Of a DNA stretch of 64,000 bases, positions 30,191 through 39,258 are shown in pieces. A model generated the notes under the pieces. That model had not been told where the DNA came from. It saw only the letters and a list, made by a program, of their open reading frames with translations, and ran no database searches. Positions within the stretch are counted from its first letter, which is position 1. Every line of letters starts with the position of its first letter. The stretch is from positions 2,604,001-2,668,000 of the forward strand of contig JAEBUN010000002.1 of assembly GCA_023014365.1 (NCBI GenBank), given 5' to 3'. Source of the DNA: Lepiota brunneoincarnata (lineage: Eukaryota; Basidiomycota; Agaricomycetes; Agaricales; Agaricaceae). The position numbers and the translations under genes are program-made.

Positions 30191-30841
30191 CTTCTTTATT
30201 CTGTATGGGCTACTATTACAGTAGTCAGGGCTTCCCTTGATGCCCAGGATGCCCCTCATCACTGACATTGCAGTTGACCTTTTCCCTTCTCTTTGAGAAG
30301 TTTACCTTGCTTCTATGGTTATTGTCCACCTACATAGGCATTTGTGGTGAATTAACATTGTCATACTATGTGCATGGGGACCATAGACCCTTGTTTATTT
30401 AGCAGGTCTTCAGACCTGCCCTTCTGCATTGGGCTCCCAGGGCCTGCAGACTCTATTCTTACAGGAATTCCCTGTAGTCTGCAATGGGCCCTTTTTAGGT
30501 TCCAGTATTTGTCTGGAGGGGAGTATGTAGTACATACTCCCTGCTCCAGCCACTGTCCTCTAGGATGGTGTAGTAGCAGAGTGGGCTACTGGGTGGGACC
30601 CCATGCGTCTGGTGCCCTTCAGGTGCAGGCATGTGCTAACCACTGGGTAGTTTCCCACTTGTTTCTCCACTTCTTGCAGGCGGTTCCCTCTTGAGCTTGG
30701 GGTGATGCAAGCTTGCATTGGCAGGTATGCCAGTATGTAGGGTGGACTTTGTAGCTACTTGCCCTCTGTAGTAGGTAGTTGCATGCAACCTCCTATCACA
30801 GCCCACATTATAAATTGCAGATTTAAAAAAAAAAAAAAAAA
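30191..30841 (+). repeat. Unclassified retrosequence with L2-like 3' tail and poly-A
   Basis: It ends with GCATGCAACCTCC..., then ATAAATTGCAGATTT plus 17 A. The last 50 bases are clearly related to the L2 3' end (GCATGCAGCCTCC..., ATAAATTGGAGATTT), while the sequence above that is not. It could be an L2-dependent SINE or the tail of another LINE family. No ORF is convincing. Confidence 0.55.
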
Positions 30842-30894
30842 GACTACGTTTGAGCACTGCATTATAAATTGTTGATTAAAAAAAAAAAAAAAAA
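30842..30894 (+). mobile_element. About 50-bp L1 3' stub with poly-A
   Basis: ACTACGTTTGAGCACTGCAT, then the L1 terminus ATAAATTGTTGATT plus poly-A, directly after the previous poly-A. It is the shortest L1 insertion in the window. Confidence 0.8.
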
Positions 30895-30914
30895 GATAGT
30901 TTACTCTTTTTCTC

Positions 30915-31657
30915 TTTTTTTTTTTTTTGAAATCAACAATTTATAACGTGGTGCTCGAATGCAGTCCATGTGCACTAGCTATGGCAACTAATACATGGTA
31001 TACATAACTACCAATAAAGGTAGGGAAGAGAGTTCTGCTGACTTGAAAGGCCACACTCCATAAAAAAGTGCACATGGGTGAAGAACTTGCTACCCCGACA
31101 GAAACCAGGGCACGACAGACAAGGGGTGGATAGGGCCAACAGGTCCCCCCCCCCCGAAGGGGGTTAGGAGTCAATTCTCCATAAATCCCTACACCCTGCA
31201 GACTAAGGCTCTAAAAGCTTTGGGTCTCCACCCTTATTGGGCGTTAGGAGTCAATTCTCCATAAATTGCTACACCCCGCCCTTTGGGCAGGGGGCAAATA
31301 ACCGTCAGCTCCTCAAGGCTGAAACCCATGGGGGGGGGAACAACCTGAAGGCCCTCCCCAGTTATCCCACCCCTTGGGGCTGGGATAGGAACACAAATGT
31401 GGTAGGATTGCATTCCAGAAAGCCCAGAAGGGTGTTGAGGTTGCAGGGTAAGCCGCTACATCATGTATACTCCGGACAGGAGGTGAGAATGTGGGTGCAG
31501 GTTTCAAGCCACAACCCACAAGGACAGGAGTGATCCTCCTGGGGATGGAATCTAGCGCGGTACTCCCCGATAGGGGCATGACCGAGTATAGTGTGGACTG
31601 CCTGCACTGTGCCAGCGACAGACATCCAAGGGCCAATTTCTCGGAGCCAAGTACCTC
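30915..31657 (-). mobile_element. L1-i: 5'-truncated L1 tail
   Basis: It starts with poly-T, has the double stem-loop 3' UTR, and ends inside the C-terminal finger region. Frames are broken. The following 31658-31789 shows no similarity to other parts of the window and no gene. Confidence 0.88.
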
Positions 31658-32159
31658 AGTGGGCCTCTGAGGTGTATGGTCCATCCAGGCTGAGCACCAC
31701 TACCCCTGCACAAGGGAAGGGCAAATGGCTGGACTCTGCTGCAGCTGCTGTCTCTATCAGGGTAGCAGGTAGTATGCATGCCCCCTCTCTTTTTTTTTTC
31801 TTTTTTTTTTTTTTTAAATCTCCAATTTATTACATGGGCTGTGTAGGGAGGCTGTGTGCAGCAACGTACTACAGTACAAATGACCAAGCCGTATACTACA
31901 GGGTATCTGTACATACAACGCATGACCGTGGATGTGGGCATGCATTTCCCCATGCCCAGGACAAAGTCACCCCAAACAAACGGAGGCGGGAAGATGGCTG
32001 CTGCCCAGCGCGCGGCACGGGAACCAAACCAAAGCAAGGTCCCCCCCCTTATCAGGGGTTAGGGGTCAATTCCCATGTAAATCCCTACACACCACCTGAA
32101 GGCAGTGGGGGAATAACCAACACCCTGGCCAGGACCCAACTGGGCACCAGGCAGAGCTA

Positions 32160-32640
32160 CTAGCCAATACCCTCTGGGGGGGGCCCAGCCCTCTCAGTGA
32201 ACACAAACACAGTCGGCGATGCCTTGAGGAAAGCAATGAGGGCCTCGACTGTAGCCAGGACCCCTGCCATGGAGTGCCTAGGGCAGCTCCAGAACACGTG
32301 CTCACAGGTCTCCTCCCAAAACCTGCAGCGACAGGAATAGTCTTCCTGAGGGAAAAAGCGCCTCCGATAGCTCCCTATCAGTGCGTGGTTAAGAATAGCA
32401 CACGTCATCCAGGCCATCACTGACACTGAGTGAGCATGCAGGATCCAGGCCCCACCATGGAGATATGTGGGCTGCAGGGGACAGTCATCATCCCTGGCGA
32501 GCTGGAGGAAACTATGCCTGCGATAGTCAGGATCCTGGAACAAATTGATCCAGCGGTCCTGACAAGAATGTACTTTCTCCTTATGGAGGTAGTCAAGTGA
32601 GGCCTGGGGATGAGCCCCTACCCCAACGGGGGGCAGTGAC
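32160..32640 (-). pseudogene. L2-b pol C-terminus (RNase H tail and CCHC finger)
   Basis: The frame 32160-32543 reads CRCRFWEETCEHVFWSC and ends RAGPPPEGIG, as in L2-a. It is the downstream half of the RNase H region cut by Gyp-C. Confidence 0.8.
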
Positions 32641-33339
32641 TGTTATGATCTGTGCTCCTTCTGTATCCGAGGATAACTGGAGACGGCCTTCAATCACTCT
32701 ACAAGGTGTCCGAGACGGTTGGCCTTATAGAGCTTAGTGGATCGCGCTCAATGAGATAACGAGGGAAGACGCCAAGTTAAGGCAGAGAGGTAAACGACCG
32801 CTGTTAACAAGATTAAAGCTTGAGGCTTTTAATCTCTACTTGTACAGGCCTTATATACCTATGAGATGCTATATACTCGTTATAGGTTACTTGGCTGTTC
32901 TACTGGTCGTGCGCAGTCCTGACCATGATGCACATCCTGGCTGATGGCATCCTAGCGTTATTTATATTACAATGAGTCAGTACTCTCGCTACTGCTGTGC
33001 GATGTTCCATCGCTTTCCTCTGACTCATAATCTCCTTCTCCCGATTGTATCTCCATGGAGTCTTCTCCATTCTCGCTCTCCATTCTCTCGGTGCTTCCAT
33101 CCGTATCGGAGGTTGGATCGGTTGATCCATGGTTATCTTCCTCGTCCTCGGGGTATTCCAATATATCCTCCAAGGTTATCTCCATTCCTGCTTCTCTCGC
33201 CAGGTCCTGCATGGCGGTGTAATATTCCCCTTCCTCGTCTTCGTATTCTTGTGCCCGTAGTTGGTCTGTAGTCTCCTGTACCCATCTTGTAAAGTCGAAC
33301 AATAATTCTTGTTCCTCCCGGTCTGGACTGTTCGTAACA
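32641..33339 (-). repeat. 3' LTR of Gyp-C (699 bp)
   Basis: It starts TGTTATGATC and ends GTTCGTAACA. It carries a 115-codon acidic frame that continues from the internal region (see ORF4). Next to it, the minus-strand GAAGGGGATAA is a likely polypurine tract. Confidence 0.96.
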
Positions 33340-34538
33340 TTATCCCCTTCATAAGGTCTGATGTCCTCATCAGACATATCCTCAGTATAGTCCGACAGGC
33401 TCTCCTGTAATATTTGATTCGGCGATGGGGTCCCAGTCGAAGTAAGGGTCGGGTTCTGGGGAGTCGCTTCGGTAGCTTGGTGGTCTGGGGATGGCGGGTC
33501 TTGGGTGAGGTCGATGACGATGGGTTCTCTGGAGTGAATGGTGGCGGGTGTGCCGAAGGATCGATTCAGGAAGTCGGTGGCTTCCACTAGCAGATGTGGT
33601 GGTGGCGTTGGTGGTCGGAATGACGACGGGGGCATTTTGAATTCGGGTGCGGAGGGGTCTGGCTGAAGCGGGGCGCTGCTCGGTGCTTGCAACAATGTGT
33701 CGAATATTGTTGTTTGTGGTTTCGCGTGTGAGGGATCGAGCTCTGCTTGGTATTCCTCGTGGGCGGCGATACAGGCCAGGTACCATACTTGCGGGTTGAT
33801 GCTGGTAAGGGTTTCTCTCGCAGTGCTTCTCGTAATGGCCTGGGGCAATCTTTCGGCAATATCGACATTGGTAGCGCGGGCATCCTGCTTTGATATGGCC
33901 GAGTCGACGGCAGCAATTGCAGCGAGTTCGGGTGGTGGATAAGTGAGTGGTGGTAGTCCCGATGGGGGCGTCATTAGAAGCAGATATAGCTTGTACAACA
34001 CTTGATGGTTGGTTACTCGTATCCACCATGGGAGGGTTGGGAGGTTGGGTGGTGGTCCCGATAGGTAGGATAGGGCGGTCCTGACTTCCGCTTCCATTGC
34101 TCGGGCTTGGGATCGGACTCTCGAACGGGAATTCGGTGAGAGCGGTTGATAGCATGGCAGAAATGGTATTGCGGTCCTGTTCCTCTGTTGCGCTAGAAAG
34201 AATAGTGGTGCATAGTTTTTCGAATTCTGTTGCTCGGTCGTGGACGAGGCGCTTGTGATACAGAAGAGCAGTAAATGTCTTCCAGCAGGTGTCGACCAGG
34301 GGTACCATCGCTGGACTGCGTTTAAGACGGGTTCCGGTAATATGAAAGGGAACTTCGTGTAAAAGGATGGATCGTATCTCGGGTTGGTTGGAGGGAAGGA
34401 AGGTATGCCGGATGATATAAGGACTGTTGGTCCTGTCTGGTTGGTCGTCAGCGGTATCGGTGGCAGGGTTAGGTTGGCTATTTCCTTCGACGCGGTTCGC
34501 CAGGGATATGATTCTTTCCCGGATGAGAAGGCGTCCAT
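32967..34538 (-). CDS. Gyp-C ORF4: overlapping acidic frame running into the 3' LTR
   Basis: There are 523 codons in the +1 frame relative to ORF3, which they overlap for most of their length. They then continue beyond the ORF3 stop into the LTR. The first half has mixed composition and may be only a shadow. The last roughly 180 residues are strongly acidic (EYEDEEGEYY, LEDILEYPEDEEDNHGS, EGDYESEESDG). Near residue 345 is PIVIDLTQDPP, which looks like a SUMO-interaction motif. The LTR part is open in both LTRs. It could be the C-terminal continuation of ORF3 by a frame change, an independent product, or an accident of base composition. Confidence 0.35.
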   Translation of the reverse strand: MDAFSSGKESYPWRTASKEIANLTLPPIPLTTNQTGPTVLISSGIPSFPPTNPRYDPSFYTKFPFILPEPVLNAVQRWYPWSTPAGRHLLLFCITSASSTTEQQNSKNYAPLFFLAQQRNRTAIPFLPCYQPLSPNSRSRVRSQARAMEAEVRTALSYLSGPPPNLPTLPWWIRVTNHQVLYKLYLLLMTPPSGLPPLTYPPPELAAIAAVDSAISKQDARATNVDIAERLPQAITRSTARETLTSINPQVWYLACIAAHEEYQAELDPSHAKPQTTIFDTLLQAPSSAPLQPDPSAPEFKMPPSSFRPPTPPPHLLVEATDFLNRSFGTPATIHSREPIVIDLTQDPPSPDHQATEATPQNPTLTSTGTPSPNQILQESLSDYTEDMSDEDIRPYEGDNVTNSPDREEQELLFDFTRWVQETTDQLRAQEYEDEEGEYYTAMQDLAREAGMEITLEDILEYPEDEEDNHGSTDPTSDTDGSTERMESENGEDSMEIQSGEGDYESEESDGTSHSSSESTDSL

Positions 34539-34596
34539 CGTTGTCTGGCTCTGGGAGGTCTGGAGTGGTTGCTCGAGTGTTGGGTGGTTGGGTCAT
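33382..34596 (-). CDS. Gyp-C ORF3: zinc-knuckle protein after pol
   Basis: There are 404 residues. The N-terminal half includes LIRERIISLANRVEG and a stretch that may form helices (CWKTFTALLYHKRLVHDRA). Around residues 225-260 are two knuckles, CNCCRRLGHIKAGC and CRYCRKIAPGHYEKHC. The long Pro/Ser/Thr-rich tail ends SNITGEPVGLY, the same terminal motif as in the Gyp-A/B ORF3. It starts about 119 bases before the pol stop, in another frame. The function is unknown; the conserved knuckles suggest RNA or DNA binding. Confidence 0.78.
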   Translation of the reverse strand: MTQPPNTRATTPDLPEPDNDGRLLIRERIISLANRVEGNSQPNPATDTADDQPDRTNSPYIIRHTFLPSNQPEIRSILLHEVPFHITGTRLKRSPAMVPLVDTCWKTFTALLYHKRLVHDRATEFEKLCTTILSSATEEQDRNTISAMLSTALTEFPFESPIPSPSNGSGSQDRPILPIGTTTQPPNPPMVDTSNQPSSVVQAISASNDAPIGTTTTHLSTTRTRCNCCRRLGHIKAGCPRYQCRYCRKIAPGHYEKHCERNPYQHQPASMVPGLYRRPRGIPSRARSLTRETTNNNIRHIVASTEQRPASARPLRTRIQNAPVVIPTTNATTTSASGSHRLPESILRHTRHHSLQRTHRHRPHPRPAIPRPPSYRSDSPEPDPYFDWDPIAESNITGEPVGLY

Positions 34597-37500
34597 TGGT
34601 GGGGTTGTCTAGTTTGTGGGCCCTTTTATATTCTTCAATGACTTCCTTGGTGTTCTCCAGGTTTGCTTCTGGCTCCCAGGAATCCTCAGTGGGAAGGTAT
34701 CCTTTCCATCTGACTAGGAATTGATGCTTGTTCCGGAATTTTCTGTGGCGCAGTATTGACTCGACCTCGTATTCTTCTTCTCCATTTACAAGGTCGGGTG
34801 GTGGGGCTGTGTTGTATTCCCCATGTGTGTCGTTCTCTTCTGCAGGCATTAGGAGGCTCGCGTGAAACTTGTTGTGGATCTTCCATTTGGTGGGTAATTT
34901 TAGTTCATAGGTAACAGGTCCGAGTTTTCTTGTTATGGTGAAGGGACCTTCTCGGCGTTGGGCCAGTTTCTTTGAGGCGTACTGAATTGGGAGGTTGCGG
35001 TTGTCAAGCCAAACCTTCTGTCCAACTTTTAGATTGATATCTGGCCGGTTATATCTTGCAGCCATTTTTAGTCTGGCTTGTTCATGCGCAGTTTGGGCTT
35101 CTTGGCGTATCTTGGCGAGGTATTTAAACTTCTCTCCTATTGCTGGAATGTTTGTTGGCTCCTCGGAGGTCGGAAATCCTTTGGGGCTTGATCCATAGAG
35201 GAGTTCAAATGGGGTATGTTGGTGTTCGGCATGTGTTTTCGAGTTGTGGACATATTCCAGGAGTGGGAGTGCCTTTACCCATTTGTTCGGGTTCGATGAG
35301 CAATAGATGCCAAGGTAGAGTTCTATTTCTTGATTGAATCGCTCTGTTTGTCCGTCTGTCTGGGGGTGGTAGGCGGTAGAGAGTGCTTGTTCGATTCCGA
35401 GTTGTTTGTAGAATTCTTTCATGGATTTGGCAGCGAATCTGGGGTCGCGATCACTGAGAACTTTCTCGGGAAGGCCAAATCTAGAGAATAGCCGTTTGAT
35501 AAGAATTTCGGCGATCTTGTCCGCGTTGGCGGTTTTCGCAGTAGGTTCTAGAATTATCCCCTTCGTAAGCTGGTCGACCACGACCAGTATAGAATCATGG
35601 GGTCCGTCCGGGGGTAGGTCTGTGATAAGATCCATCGAGATGTTCGAGAATGGACGGGTAGAACGGGGTCCAGGGATAGGTTGAAGCGGTGGTTTTAGGG
35701 GGTGGCGATTGATCTTGTATTGTTGGCAAGCACCACATCCTTTGACGTAGTTTTTGACAAATGATCGCATCCCGGGCCAGTAGGCGTATTCCTGGAGTTT
35801 TCTAGTTGTTTCTGCGATTCCAGGGTGTCCTGCGGTGGGTGAGTCGTGTACTCTTTGCAGTAAGCGGCGTCTGAGGTGTAAATCTTGTGGTATAAATAGT
35901 TTTCCTTGAACACGTGGGTGTCCTGAGTCGTCTTCTTGGGCGATGTCGGTCTGCTTCCTTTTCTTCCACAGCTCTTTTATTTCCCGCTTAGTATTTTCGT
36001 CGATAATATGGATATGTTGTGGCTGTTCTGGGGTGAAGAATTTGTCAGGGAGTGCAACGACCTGTTTGTTGTCTCTTGTCTTGGGTTCATGATCGGGTCG
36101 TCTGGAAAGGGCATCTGCTGGTCCATTTTTCTTTCCAGGGATATGTCGGATTTCGATGTCAAATTGTTGCATGTAGGCAATCCATCGGGCTTGTCTTCTG
36201 CTGAGGTCTTCAGGTTTTCTCCAGCGGCGAAGGTTGTCGTGATCTGACCATACGATGGTCTTGTGTGATGATCCTTCTATGTGGTGACGCCATTCTTTGA
36301 GTGCTCGGATAATGGCGAAGAGTTCCTGTTCGGAGCAATGATAGTTGCGTTCGGCTGGTGAGAATCCTTTCGAGAAGTATGCGACTGGGTGTTTAACTCC
36401 ATTGTTGTCGCGTTGAAGTAGGACTGCTCCTGATGCAAATAGCGATGCGTCGCATTCGATTTCGAAGGGTTTGTCTCGGTCGGGGACCATTAATACCGGT
36501 TCGCTTTGGAATTTTCTCTTGAGAGTATCGAAGGCGTTCTGGCATTCTTCTGTCCATTCAAATTTCTTGGTTTTGGACATTAGGGCATTGAGAGGTTTTG
36601 CCCATGTGGCGTATTGGTGTATGAATTTTCGATAGAAGTTGCAAAATCCTATGAATTTTCGTACGTCGCGCGGGGTAGTTGGTGTTGGCCATTCAGCGAT
36701 GCCTTTGAGCTTTGCTGGGTCCATCGATACTGAGTCGGGAGTGATAATAACTCCTAGATATTCGAGTCGTTGTTGTTCGAATTCGCATTTCTCGGTTTTG
36801 AGGTATAGATCATTGTCCTTGAGTATCTTGAGTACTTCTCTTGTGAGGCGTCGAAGTTCTTGTTTTGTTTTTGCGTGAATGAGGATGTCGTCCATGTAAA
36901 CGATTACTCCTCCATTGTCGATGAGTTTTCGGAATAATGAGTCCATCATGGTTTGGAATGTTGCTGGGGAGTTACACATTCCAAAGAACATAACCGTGGG
37001 TTCGAATAATCCTCGGGGTGTCCTGAAGGCTCCTTTCCATTCATCTCCTTTGCGTATGCGGATGTTGTTGTATCCTGCTCGTACGTTGAGTTTGGTAAAG
37101 TATTTTGATCCTCGGAGTTTGTCGAGAATATGAGAGATGAGGGGGAGGTTGTATGCATTTTTGACGGTATGCTCGTTGAGGTACCTGTAGTCTTGACAGG
37201 GGCGTAGTTTTCCATCTTTCTTTCCTACGAAGAAGAAAGGTGATGCCATTGGCGATTCAGATGGTCGAATGTATCCCTTTTGAAGGTTTTCTTCTAGGAA
37301 CGTGTCGAGTTCCTTTTCTTCATTGAGGGAGAGTCGGTAGGACTTCATGGCAATTGGTTTGAATGATTCCTTGAGTTCAATTTTGTGATCCCATGGTCGT
37401 TGTGGGGGGAATCGTTCGGCTTGTTTCTTGCTAAATACTGGGAGGTATTCGTGGAATTCCGTGGGTACGACTTTTCTTGGGTCGTCGTTTTTCTTTTCTC

Positions 37501-37972
37501 CGTGTTGTACGGCAAGGAATTGTGATGCGGAGGTTTTGAAGTTGATTTCTTCGAAGCTTGTGGGCTCTAGTGTGGAGATGTGGTTGAGTTGGTCGTTGCA
37601 GATCCAATCGGGTTCCATGGATTGGATGAGTTCTCGGAATATAGTGTTGTCCCAACGTTCGTTTCTCCAGCGTAGTTGTTTGGCATCCCAGTCGATGTCT
37701 GGGTTGTGTTCTGCAAGCCAAGGGAATCCAAGGATGAGTCTTGGGCTTCCGAGGGAGACTACTTTTGGTTTGATCTCCATATTCTTCCCGTTAACCGTTA
37801 GGTTGAGGGTCGTGTAGTGGGTGGCTGTTCCATTTTCGTTAACAGATCCATCAGCATTTCGTACTTTGATGGGTCGATCGAGGGGTGTTGTTTTGAATGA
37901 ATGTTGTTTGACCATTCCGGGGTCAATGAAGTTTCCTGCTGCTCCTGAGTCGAGTAGGGCGAGTAGTTCCAC
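34478..37972 (-). CDS. pol: Gyp-C Pol polyprotein with chromodomain
   Basis: There are 1164 codons from a GTG; the frame is open back to the gag end at 38146. Protease DSGA is near residue 8. RT has LNVRAGYN and the catalytic YMDD near 345. RNase H has ECDAS, EQELFAIIRAL and DHDNL. Integrase has HHCC ending CGACQQYK and DDE residues (SMDLITDLP, LSDRDPRF, TERFNQEIELYL). A GPF module (RREGPFTITRKLGPVTYELK) follows, then the chromodomain (EYEVESILRHRKFRN, FLVRWKGYLPTEDSWEPE). The first element of RT reads LNVR where Gyp-A/B has LDVR, meaning an Asp that normally coordinates metal is Asn. This could impair RT and is worth checking against relatives. Confidence 0.96.
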   Translation of the reverse strand: MELLALLDSGAAGNFIDPGMVKQHSFKTTPLDRPIKVRNADGSVNENGTATHYTTLNLTVNGKNMEIKPKVVSLGSPRLILGFPWLAEHNPDIDWDAKQLRWRNERWDNTIFRELIQSMEPDWICNDQLNHISTLEPTSFEEINFKTSASQFLAVQHGEKKNDDPRKVVPTEFHEYLPVFSKKQAERFPPQRPWDHKIELKESFKPIAMKSYRLSLNEEKELDTFLEENLQKGYIRPSESPMASPFFFVGKKDGKLRPCQDYRYLNEHTVKNAYNLPLISHILDKLRGSKYFTKLNVRAGYNNIRIRKGDEWKGAFRTPRGLFEPTVMFFGMCNSPATFQTMMDSLFRKLIDNGGVIVYMDDILIHAKTKQELRRLTREVLKILKDNDLYLKTEKCEFEQQRLEYLGVIITPDSVSMDPAKLKGIAEWPTPTTPRDVRKFIGFCNFYRKFIHQYATWAKPLNALMSKTKKFEWTEECQNAFDTLKRKFQSEPVLMVPDRDKPFEIECDASLFASGAVLLQRDNNGVKHPVAYFSKGFSPAERNYHCSEQELFAIIRALKEWRHHIEGSSHKTIVWSDHDNLRRWRKPEDLSRRQARWIAYMQQFDIEIRHIPGKKNGPADALSRRPDHEPKTRDNKQVVALPDKFFTPEQPQHIHIIDENTKREIKELWKKRKQTDIAQEDDSGHPRVQGKLFIPQDLHLRRRLLQRVHDSPTAGHPGIAETTRKLQEYAYWPGMRSFVKNYVKGCGACQQYKINRHPLKPPLQPIPGPRSTRPFSNISMDLITDLPPDGPHDSILVVVDQLTKGIILEPTAKTANADKIAEILIKRLFSRFGLPEKVLSDRDPRFAAKSMKEFYKQLGIEQALSTAYHPQTDGQTERFNQEIELYLGIYCSSNPNKWVKALPLLEYVHNSKTHAEHQHTPFELLYGSSPKGFPTSEEPTNIPAIGEKFKYLAKIRQEAQTAHEQARLKMAARYNRPDINLKVGQKVWLDNRNLPIQYASKKLAQRREGPFTITRKLGPVTYELKLPTKWKIHNKFHASLLMPAEENDTHGEYNTAPPPDLVNGEEEYEVESILRHRKFRNKHQFLVRWKGYLPTEDSWEPEANLENTKEVIEEYKRAHKLDNPTNDPTTQHSSNHSRPPRARQRWTPSHPGKNHIPGEPRRRK

Positions 37973-38133
37973 GCTTTCGGGTCCTTCCTTAGTGAACTTG
38001 TGTTTTCGGATTCGACAGGGTAGATGTATTACGCGTGCTGACGATTCCTGTAACTTTACAACATTAATATTATTTTGTGAATAGGAAAGGGAAGGAGGTC
38101 TTTGTGGAGGGCTAGACGTGGTGGCTAGTCTCC

Positions 38134-39258
38134 TTAGGCAAAATCCTTAACCAGAGGGGCATCTGGGTGGTTGGATTCGTTTGCAAAATGTTCGTAGATG
38201 TCCTCGACTTCTTCGTCGGTTGCATCTTCTAGTATGTTGTATAGCGAGTTCTTTTTCCTGTAGCTTGCTTGTCTTCTTCTGGATATCGCATTTGACCGGT
38301 TTCTGGCATCCAAATTGCGGGGTAATTCGGATCGGCGATATATTGTCTTCTTGATGGGGCATTCGCGGGCGAAGTGTCCAGTCTTGCGGCAGTTGAAGCA
38401 TCTCTTTTCTTTGAGATCCTTTCTTTGGGCGTCCGTGAGGATTGCATTGAGGGCTTCGCGGGTGCGTTCTTGTACCAACTGGTGGAGTCTGTCTTCTTCG
38501 GTCTCCTCGTCTTCATCAGCTTCCTCGGCGAGTAGATCTGGCTCGTCCTCAAAGTCGAGGTTGTAGACTGCTTCGGCGAGTTGGTCAATATCCATTGCGT
38601 TAGGGTCTGTTGCTTGATAGGGCAGTGGGACACGGCGCGTAAAAGCATTTCTTTTCCCTTTAAATGGGCAAGTGCGCGAAGTCGTTGGAAACGAGGGAGT
38701 TCCTCGAGTTTGCATATAGTCGCGTTGAGTTTGTAGTATTTGATATGCTGTTCGAGCTTGTTTGAACCAGTCGCTGAGTTTGTTTCCTGGATTGAGGCTA
38801 ATTGTCTTGATTGCGACGGGGCGATCCAGCCCGTTCTTGAAATAGTTGACCGCCGCCACTCCATCTCCAAGGTCGGCCTGATAGGCAAGTATCTGGAACT
38901 GGGATATGTAATCATTGATATATCGTCCATTCTGTTTGAGGTGGCGGATTCTGTCCATTGCATCGGCGGGGACATTGTTTGGGGCGAAGGATGTATCGAG
39001 TCCTTCGAGAAATTTCTTCCATGTCGGAAGGGTCTGGCTTCCATCAAGTTCTTTGTTTGATTCCAAGAATGCTCCTCTCCATGTTGCGGCGGGGCCGGTG
39101 GACATGTATGAAAGGGCGAATTGTATCTTGGTCTTGTCATCGGAAAAGGCTCCTGGTTTTGCATCGATGTATAGTTGTACTGCATCCTTCCAGAGGCGGA
39201 AATAGTCGGTCTCTCCATTAAAGGTTGGGGGTGTATTGATTTTTGCGGAGGAGGCCAT
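38134..39258 (-). CDS. gag: Gyp-C Gag
   Basis: There are 374 residues from ATG 39256-39258, the first ATG of the whole transcript. The capsid-like domain includes FNGETDYFRLWKDAVQLYI and FLEGLDTSFAPNNVPADA. The CCHC knuckle CFNCRKTGHFAREC is near residue 295. It ends GAT-TTT-GCC-TAA with the GGATTTT slip site just before. The Gag frame is also open upstream for about 164 codons (to a TGA near 39752) with Ser/Pro-rich sequence (PPRTFSPLTSPLGSPVHSPP) but no ATG. Confidence 0.93.
   Translation of the reverse strand: MASSAKINTPPTFNGETDYFRLWKDAVQLYIDAKPGAFSDDKTKIQFALSYMSTGPAATWRGAFLESNKELDGSQTLPTWKKFLEGLDTSFAPNNVPADAMDRIRHLKQNGRYINDYISQFQILAYQADLGDGVAAVNYFKNGLDRPVAIKTISLNPGNKLSDWFKQARTAYQILQTQRDYMQTRGTPSFPTTSRTCPFKGKRNAFTRRVPLPYQATDPNAMDIDQLAEAVYNLDFEDEPDLLAEEADEDEETEEDRLHQLVQERTREALNAILTDAQRKDLKEKRCFNCRKTGHFARECPIKKTIYRRSELPRNLDARNRSNAISRRRQASYRKKNSLYNILEDATDEEVEDIYEHFANESNHPDAPLVKDFA
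38140..38146 (-). other. Putative -1 frameshift site of Gyp-C
   Basis: The minus-strand bases GGATTTT lie two codons before the gag stop. Pol is open in the -1 frame through this point. The match to the Gyp-A1 and Gyp-B sites is exact, although neighbouring sequence differs. Confidence 0.65.

Noticed and set aside
30560..30600. A-box-like TAGCAGAGTGG in the unit ending at 30841
   Set aside because: No B box found at a suitable distance, so I do not call a pol III promoter there.
38229..39258. The part of the 588-codon Gyp-C frame that overlaps gag
   Set aside because: Gag motifs are in the other frame; this stretch is an out-of-frame shadow. Only its leader portion is mentioned.
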